Below the pieces are notes generated by a model that did no database searches, was not told the DNA's origin, and worked only from the letters and a program-made list of their open reading frames with translations. 10,933 nt of DNA from Acidobacterium sp. (GTDB lineage: Bacteria > Acidobacteriota > Terriglobia > Terriglobales > Acidobacteriaceae): positions 1 to 10,933 of the forward strand of contig PMAM01000064.1 of NCBI GenBank assembly GCA_003152595.1. Direction: 5' to 3'. Positions 6,857-10,933 of the stretch are shown piece after piece. The translations under genes were made by a program, and so were the position numbers. How positions within the stretch are numbered: the first letter of the stretch is position 1; the number at the start of each line of letters is the position of its first letter.

Positions 6857-7254
6857 GACAAGAAATTGTGTATGTTAATGCGCGGCTTGCAGGCCTTCCG
6901 GGCCTTTCGCGCTTGTTTTCGATGAAACCGTCCGGCTGATATCGATGGAGCCAGTTATCGCCGCGTCGATTCGCGACAAAACGCCCCGCCTTCGCCTGGA
7001 TGAACCACATTAGCGTTGCATAGCTTGTTTAACGGGTGATTACAGCACGGAAAGGGAGGGCATGCTCCCACAATCTGCGTGCCCGCTGTGGAAAAGGCGC
7101 GCAAAATCAGACCGTCTCTGTGACAAATAAGATCAGGCGGGAAGATCAGGCCAAATTGTTATCGCTGCCGGCGAAAGAAAACACAGAATGACGGTGGTTT
7201 TCGAGGTGCGGGAAGGGAAATCTTAGTGGAAAACGATCTGTTCCGGCTACATGT
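6857..7254 (-). promoter_or_regulatory. Long gene-free region between the two receptor genes
   Basis: About 400 bases separate the stop of the second receptor from the start of the first. The region should hold a terminator for the former and a promoter for the latter, but I find no convincing sigma70 promoter and no hairpin with a T-tract. Visible structures are three 10-base boxes (7103-7151), a small inverted repeat GGGAG-6-CTCCC (7054-7069), and a leader hairpin AGGCC-TTCCG-GGCCT (6891-6905) flanked by GCGCG/CGCGC (6880-6884, 6908-6912). I looked for cobalamin and TPP riboswitch core motifs and did not see them. Confidence 0.5.
7103..7151. repeat. Three phased 10-base boxes (AAGATCAGGC type)
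   Basis: AAGATCAGGC occurs at 7129-7138 and exactly again at 7142-7151, 13 bases apart. A two-mismatch copy, AAAATCAGAC, sits at 7103-7112, 26 bases before the first, so all three fall on a 13-base grid. The middle position (7116) has no match. They lie between the receptor genes, about 260-300 bases upstream of the start at 6844, and could be a regulator's binding array or a chance tandem repeat. Confidence 0.4.
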
Positions 7255-9519
7255 TCAGAAGTTCAGCCGCAACCCCAGCTGCAGCTGGCGCTCGCGGTTC
7301 ACCGCGCCGCTATTGGCGTTTGTCACGCCGCCGAACGCTGCTGTCGGATCGTAAGCGTATTGTGTTTCGCTTGTTCCGTTCACCAGCACAATCTTTGTTC
7401 CGGGCTTGACGCCGCTTTGCCAGGTGAGGGTCGCCATATTGGGGTGAGTCTTGTCGTTCGTGACGCGGTAACCGACCGTCTGCATATTCGTAACGTTCTG
7501 GTGATTCAATGCGTTGAACGCCTCGCCCATCATCTCGAATGAGCAACGGTCACTGATACGAATTGTTTTGGTGAAGCGCAAATCCAGATTCACCGCCGCC
7601 GGATACCGGTACGTGTTGCGTCCGATGGGCGGAATTAAATCCTCGCCCCCCGATCCGTTCAGGCTGCCGCCCAGGCTTGCGATCGGAACCACCATTCCCG
7701 CTGTGTTATCGGTGAAGGTTTCATCCGGCTGCGTCACGGCTTTGAGACAATTTGCGCCGTCCCCCGTCGCTCCACCCGCGTTGAGCCAGTTTGCGTAGGA
7801 GCACGACGGCGTCGGCACCGCGCCCATGGTCCGCATCGACCACGGAAGCCCGGTCCGCCACGCACCCGTCCCGGCCAGCGAATACCCGCCGAGCAGCATC
7901 CCCGCCGGCCCACGCAGCCGCCACGGTTCGCGCAAAACGAGTCCACCCGCCAATCGCTGCCGCACATCGTAATTCGAGGTCCCGTGCTCCAGCTTCAAAT
8001 CCGCCGGATCGTAAACATCGTTTCGCTCCGCAAACGTCGCCTCATTCTGATTGTCGTCAATCGCGTGCGCCCACGTGTATGCGGCATGCACCGTCAGCGT
8101 ACGCGACATCCTTCGCGTTAATTCCGCGATCGCCCCGCGATAGCTCGAGTTCGTCTCGCTCACCATGTCGGTGATCGCGCCGTACGCCGGGTTGAGCCGC
8201 TGATAGTAGAACCGCAGCGGCTGGTAGACCTGGTTCGTATATCCCGAGACCCCGCTCGTCGCCTTGCTCAGAGGCCCGATCTGCCCCTGGTTCCCTGGCG
8301 CCGCCACGCTGTAGAAGAGGGTCGCCCAGTTCTGCAGGTCGATGTTGGTATCGATGAACTGCGTCAGGTTGCGCCCGTCCGTGGCCATGCCCGTCAGCGT
8401 CAGCACCGTCCTGAATCCCAACTCCTGCTGCAGGGACAAGTCCATGGATTGGATCTGCGGATGCCGGAAATGCGGGTCGAAATAAACCGCCTCCGGCGCG
8501 GTCGAATTGTGGTTTGGGGCTGCCGGATTCACATACGGCTGCTCGTCGCTTGCAAACACATACGGAAACGCCGGCGCCGCGACATCCAGCGGACGGTAAG
8601 AATAAGTCCGAGGCGACCGCGCCGATCCGGTCGTCGTGAGCGCGCTGAACACCATTGCATTGGGCAAGCGCACGGTGTAGATGCCGTATCCGCCGCGCAA
8701 CACGGTCTGCCCCTTGCCGAAAACATCCCATGCAAACCCGCCGCGCGGGCCAAAGCCGGTCCGGTCATGGACTAAACGCGCCGTCTCCGGAATATCCGCA
8801 TTCGCCAGCGCCGGATTTGTATCAGGCACCTGTTCATATTCGTAGCGCGCGCCCAGGGTTAGCGCGAGCCGCTGCCCCACTTTCCACTCGTTGGCCAGAT
8901 ACGCCGCATAATCCGCCGTTTCGAAGCTCCAGTTCGCCGACCCCACGGTTTGCCGGAACCGGGAATAGCACGGATACGGCCCCGTGCCCGTGGTCGTCCC
9001 GTCACAGCTGTTCGGCGCCGGCATGTCGGAGAGAAAATCCGTCAGGCTCGCGTACGAGTACGCCCCGTTCTCCCCGTTCAGTCCCTCCAGTGCATCCGTG
9101 ACGTAGTTGTAGTCGTATCCAAAACGCAGCGCCTGGCGGCCATGCACCCAGGTCGCCGCCTCCGCCAGCTGCTGCCGCGTCTCCAGCGGATACTGCCTCT
9201 TGTTCACCGTGCCCAGCGTACCGAAGCTCAGTCCCTGGCTCTTGTCGATGGAAACCTCGGGCGGCAATCCCCACGCGTTGTTGGCGAACTGCGCCTCGAA
9301 CGCGCTCGCTGTGCCTGGGGTTTGCGCCAGCAGATCGCGGTTGTACTGATAGCGCGCGCTGCTCATCCAGCGCGGCGTTGCAAACCAATCCCATCGCGCA
9401 ACCGCCGTGTCGTCGCTGGTGGAGCTGTTGCCGAAGCTGCCCAGCGCATCGGTCTCCGTGGCCCCGCCCAGCGCCGCGTGCAGCCCCGCGCGTCGCATGG
9501 AGTTGTACTGCGCCACCAC
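7255..9519 (-). CDS. C-terminal barrel part of the interrupted TonB-dependent receptor
   Basis: These 754 codons continue in the same frame as the upstream part, directly after the TAG. They encode most of the beta-barrel: LRFGYDYNYV, WKVGQRLALTLGARYEYEQV, FGPRGGFAWDVFGKGQTVLR, WAHAIDDNQNEATF, LKLEHGTSNYDVRQRL and EAFNALNHQNVTN, ending in LGLRLNF with the terminal Phe typical of outer-membrane barrels. The codon after the stop happens to be GTG, but no Shine-Dalgarno sequence precedes it and there would be no signal peptide, so independent translation would give a useless cytoplasmic product. It is best read as the second half of one gene. Confidence 0.75.
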   Translation of the reverse strand: MVAQYNSMRRAGLHAALGGATETDALGSFGNSSTSDDTAVARWDWFATPRWMSSARYQYNRDLLAQTPGTASAFEAQFANNAWGLPPEVSIDKSQGLSFGTLGTVNKRQYPLETRQQLAEAATWVHGRQALRFGYDYNYVTDALEGLNGENGAYSYASLTDFLSDMPAPNSCDGTTTGTGPYPCYSRFRQTVGSANWSFETADYAAYLANEWKVGQRLALTLGARYEYEQVPDTNPALANADIPETARLVHDRTGFGPRGGFAWDVFGKGQTVLRGGYGIYTVRLPNAMVFSALTTTGSARSPRTYSYRPLDVAAPAFPYVFASDEQPYVNPAAPNHNSTAPEAVYFDPHFRHPQIQSMDLSLQQELGFRTVLTLTGMATDGRNLTQFIDTNIDLQNWATLFYSVAAPGNQGQIGPLSKATSGVSGYTNQVYQPLRFYYQRLNPAYGAITDMVSETNSSYRGAIAELTRRMSRTLTVHAAYTWAHAIDDNQNEATFAERNDVYDPADLKLEHGTSNYDVRQRLAGGLVLREPWRLRGPAGMLLGGYSLAGTGAWRTGLPWSMRTMGAVPTPSCSYANWLNAGGATGDGANCLKAVTQPDETFTDNTAGMVVPIASLGGSLNGSGGEDLIPPIGRNTYRYPAAVNLDLRFTKTIRISDRCSFEMMGEAFNALNHQNVTNMQTVGYRVTNDKTHPNMATLTWQSGVKPGTKIVLVNGTSETQYAYDPTAAFGGVTNANSGAVNRERQLQLGLRLNF

Positions 9520-10806
9520 CTAGTTGCGCGGATTGATCCGCCAGTCGATCTTCGGAAACAAAATTGTCTGCCGGGTCTGCCGCGGCACGGTGCCCAGCAT
9601 CCCGTCCAGCTGCGCCAGCGCCATCGTCCACGCGCACTCGGCGCGCGCCGTCGATCCCGGCGCCGTTCCGGGACACCCGGCCAGCAGCGGATGCGTGCTG
9701 GTCGCAATCCGCGCCTCCAGCGTCGCGAGCGACTGCGCCGACGGCGCCGCAAAGAACAGCTCCGGCTCATTGGCCCGCGCTACCGCTGGATCATTCCGCT
9801 GATACTGCCCCCACGCGAAGTACCACCAGATGCGATCCCGCCGGATGGGTCCGCCCGCCGCAAGCTCCGCCCGCTGCCGCCGGTCCGGCGCATGATACGG
9901 AATCTCGAGATAGGTAATGGGCTGCCCGTTCAGATACATCACCGGCTGCCCATTCGCGGTCAGGGTTCCCGCCGGCTCCTGCACCATGGTTTTGGTGAAC
10001 GCATTCGCGGCCTGGCCAAAACTCCCGCGGTCGTAGAACACCGCCTGGCCGTGCATGTGGTTGCTGCCACTCTTTGTCACCGTGCTCGCAGCACCGGGCG
10101 CTCGGCCTGCAATTCCCGCCAATCCGTCGCCGCTCGCATGAAAGGCGCTCACGGCCGACTCTACCGTTGCAAAGCCGTTGCCCTCGGTGGCGCGCTGACC
10201 TCCGCGAAACGCCAGCTTGCCATTCATCCCGTCCACGGTGATGCCGTTCATCAGCGGACTCAGACCGCGAACACTCAGCTGCCCGTCTTCTCCTGACCCC
10301 GACAGCACCGCCGCCTGGCTCGACCACTGCCCGCTGTTATTCGGAACCTCCCCGGCCAGCGCGTTGACCACTTCGTCGCCGGCGCCCGATTCACCCTCGG
10401 CGACTCGCGCATCCACCAGCACCGTTCTGTGCACCCAGTTCGTCGTGAGCCGCGGATTCAGGCGCGCAGTCGTCCCCAGCCCCACGGTCAGATGATCCGC
10501 CTCCCACTCCGACAATCCGGCCGAGCGCACGCGCAGCGTGTAGTCCCCCGGCGTCACGGCTCCAAACTGAAAGCTGCCGTTAACGGCGGAAACGACATCG
10601 CTGTGATCCCCCGATCCGTCTTCCAGCCGCACGACCGCTCCCGCGACGCCGTGGCCGTCGGGCCCGAACACCCGCCCACCCACCATCCCATCTGTATCCG
10701 ATTGCGCCGCGCACGCCGGCTCGAGGGCCGGAAGCAGCCCGAGGCCGGCCGCTACGCCCAACAACAACAGGGCCGCTTTCCAGGATCGGGGGAGCCGCAC
10801 CTTCAC
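9520..10806 (-). CDS. N-terminal part of the interrupted TonB-dependent receptor
   Basis: These 428 residues begin with a basic n-region (KVRLPRSWK), then AALLLLGVAAGLGLLPA and a likely signal cleavage at ACAAQ (about 32-35). A carboxypeptidase-regulatory-like domain follows at about 39-118 (GGRVFGPDGHGVAGAVVRLE, then NGSFQFGAVTPGDYTLRV). The plug-like region includes SVRGLSPLMNGITVDGMNGK and STVTKSGSNHMHGQAVFYDR. The translation stops early in the barrel at WRINPRN. GTG at 10806 follows an in-frame TGA directly; a second GTG two codons later (10800) is an alternative, and no strong ribosome binding site marks either. Compared with the intact neighbour it is clearly related but diverged, so it is not a recent duplicate. 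Confidence 0.8.
   Translation of the reverse strand: MKVRLPRSWKAALLLLGVAAGLGLLPALEPACAAQSDTDGMVGGRVFGPDGHGVAGAVVRLEDGSGDHSDVVSAVNGSFQFGAVTPGDYTLRVRSAGLSEWEADHLTVGLGTTARLNPRLTTNWVHRTVLVDARVAEGESGAGDEVVNALAGEVPNNSGQWSSQAAVLSGSGEDGQLSVRGLSPLMNGITVDGMNGKLAFRGGQRATEGNGFATVESAVSAFHASGDGLAGIAGRAPGAASTVTKSGSNHMHGQAVFYDRGSFGQAANAFTKTMVQEPAGTLTANGQPVMYLNGQPITYLEIPYHAPDRRQRAELAAGGPIRRDRIWWYFAWGQYQRNDPAVARANEPELFFAAPSAQSLATLEARIATSTHPLLAGCPGTAPGSTARAECAWTMALAQLDGMLGTVPRQTRQTILFPKIDWRINPRN
9907..9954 (-). repeat. Two-copy 24-base tandem repeat within the receptor
   Basis: Residues 285-300 read NGQPVMYL then NGQPITYL. The two 24-base units stay similar in DNA, with the shared block GGGCAGCC. This is a small in-frame duplication in an extracellular-type region. 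Confidence 0.55.
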
Positions 10807-10933
10807 TCACCAAAGACAGCAAAACGAACCCGTCCGCGAGGCCGGTCCGCGAAGTATTTCTGCCAGATGAGTCCAACGTAGCGCTTTCGTTAAACTGGAA
10901 ACAGCGAATGTTTATCGATGAAGCCAAAATTCG
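10807..10933 (-). promoter_or_regulatory. Upstream region of the interrupted receptor
   Basis: The last 127 bases precede the GTG at 10806 and should contain its promoter. AT-richer sequence lies at about 10888-10930, but I could not pair a -35 with a -10 at normal spacing. The short frame crossing it on the minus strand looks like noise. No gene seen. Confidence 0.35.

Larger units (their letters stand above)
7255..10806 (-). pseudogene. TonB-dependent receptor gene interrupted by one in-frame TAG
   Basis: The minus strand carries one continuous reading frame of 1183 codons plus stop, from GTG at 10806 to TGA at 7255-7257, broken only by TAG at 9520-9522 (codon 429). The break falls in a conserved segment: this gene reads FPKIDWRINPRN-stop-VVAQYNSMRR, while the intact receptor in the window reads FPKIDWQINEKNRASVEANQMRW. 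A single C-to-T change from CAG would produce it. No frameshift or other stop is seen, so the lesion is either very recent, a sequence error, or suppressed. TAG ends the neighbouring receptor normally, which argues against a general reassignment. Without readthrough the protein would lose nearly all of its barrel and be non-functional. Confidence 0.75.

Noticed and set aside
6828..7010. 60-codon minus strand frame upstream of the receptor start
   Set aside because: It overlaps the receptor's ribosome binding site and start, resembles nothing known, and has no good start signal.
6857..7254. Riboswitch controlling the receptor, for example cobalamin or TPP
   Set aside because: The long leader invited the idea, but I could not find the conserved core motifs or a switching terminator next to the start.
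9520..9522. TAG as a generally reassigned codon
   Set aside because: The adjacent intact receptor ends naturally with TAG right after its terminal Phe, with a terminator just beyond it, so TAG works as a stop in this genome.
8950..10296. 448-codon + strand open frame
   Set aside because: Antisense shadow of the second receptor in exact codon register; Arg-rich translation with no recognisable domain.
3575..10806. Recent tandem duplication of the receptor
   Set aside because: The two proteins share architecture and short motifs but differ through most of their length, so they are old paralogues.

Overview
The window looks like a chromosomal piece from an Acidobacteriota genome, probably class Terriglobia. 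This rests on GC-rich coding, two very long Oar-like TonB-dependent receptors (signal peptide, carboxypeptidase-regulatory-like domain, plug, barrel, EAFN..NHQNVT near the C-terminus) and a small cysteine/histidine protein of a kind I associate with that group. No similarity search was possible, so the assignment is inference. No tRNA, rRNA or CRISPR array was seen.

Layout. Bases 1-480 hold no intact gene, only about 30 codons resembling the N-terminus of an IS630-type transposase (71-160). A candidate promoter (443-472) is followed by two terminator-like hairpins (494-527, 530-556) and then a GTG-started gene for a 240-residue putative zinc-binding protein (583-1305, +). It converges on mnmG (1499-3478, -), the tRNA wobble-uridine modification enzyme. 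Upstream of mnmG, on the same strand, is an intact 1089-residue TonB-dependent receptor (3575-6844, -) with a textbook terminator between the two. A gene-free stretch of about 410 bases follows. Then comes a second, diverged receptor (7255-10806, -) that is open for 1183 codons except for one in-frame TAG at 9520-9522. The last 127 bases are its upstream region.

How they work together. The receptors are outer-membrane proteins and mnmG is a cytoplasmic housekeeping gene; nothing suggests a shared pathway. The terminator argues that mnmG is transcribed separately, and a candidate -10 overlapping the distal ATG fits the shorter mnmG start.

The points most worth a second look are: the single amber codon in the second receptor; a GC-rich repeat with a shared 13-base core lying in frame inside both mnmG and the small zinc-binding gene; the terminator-like leader of that small gene; and three 10-base boxes in 13-base phase between the receptors. 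I did not find a clear new multi-gene system.
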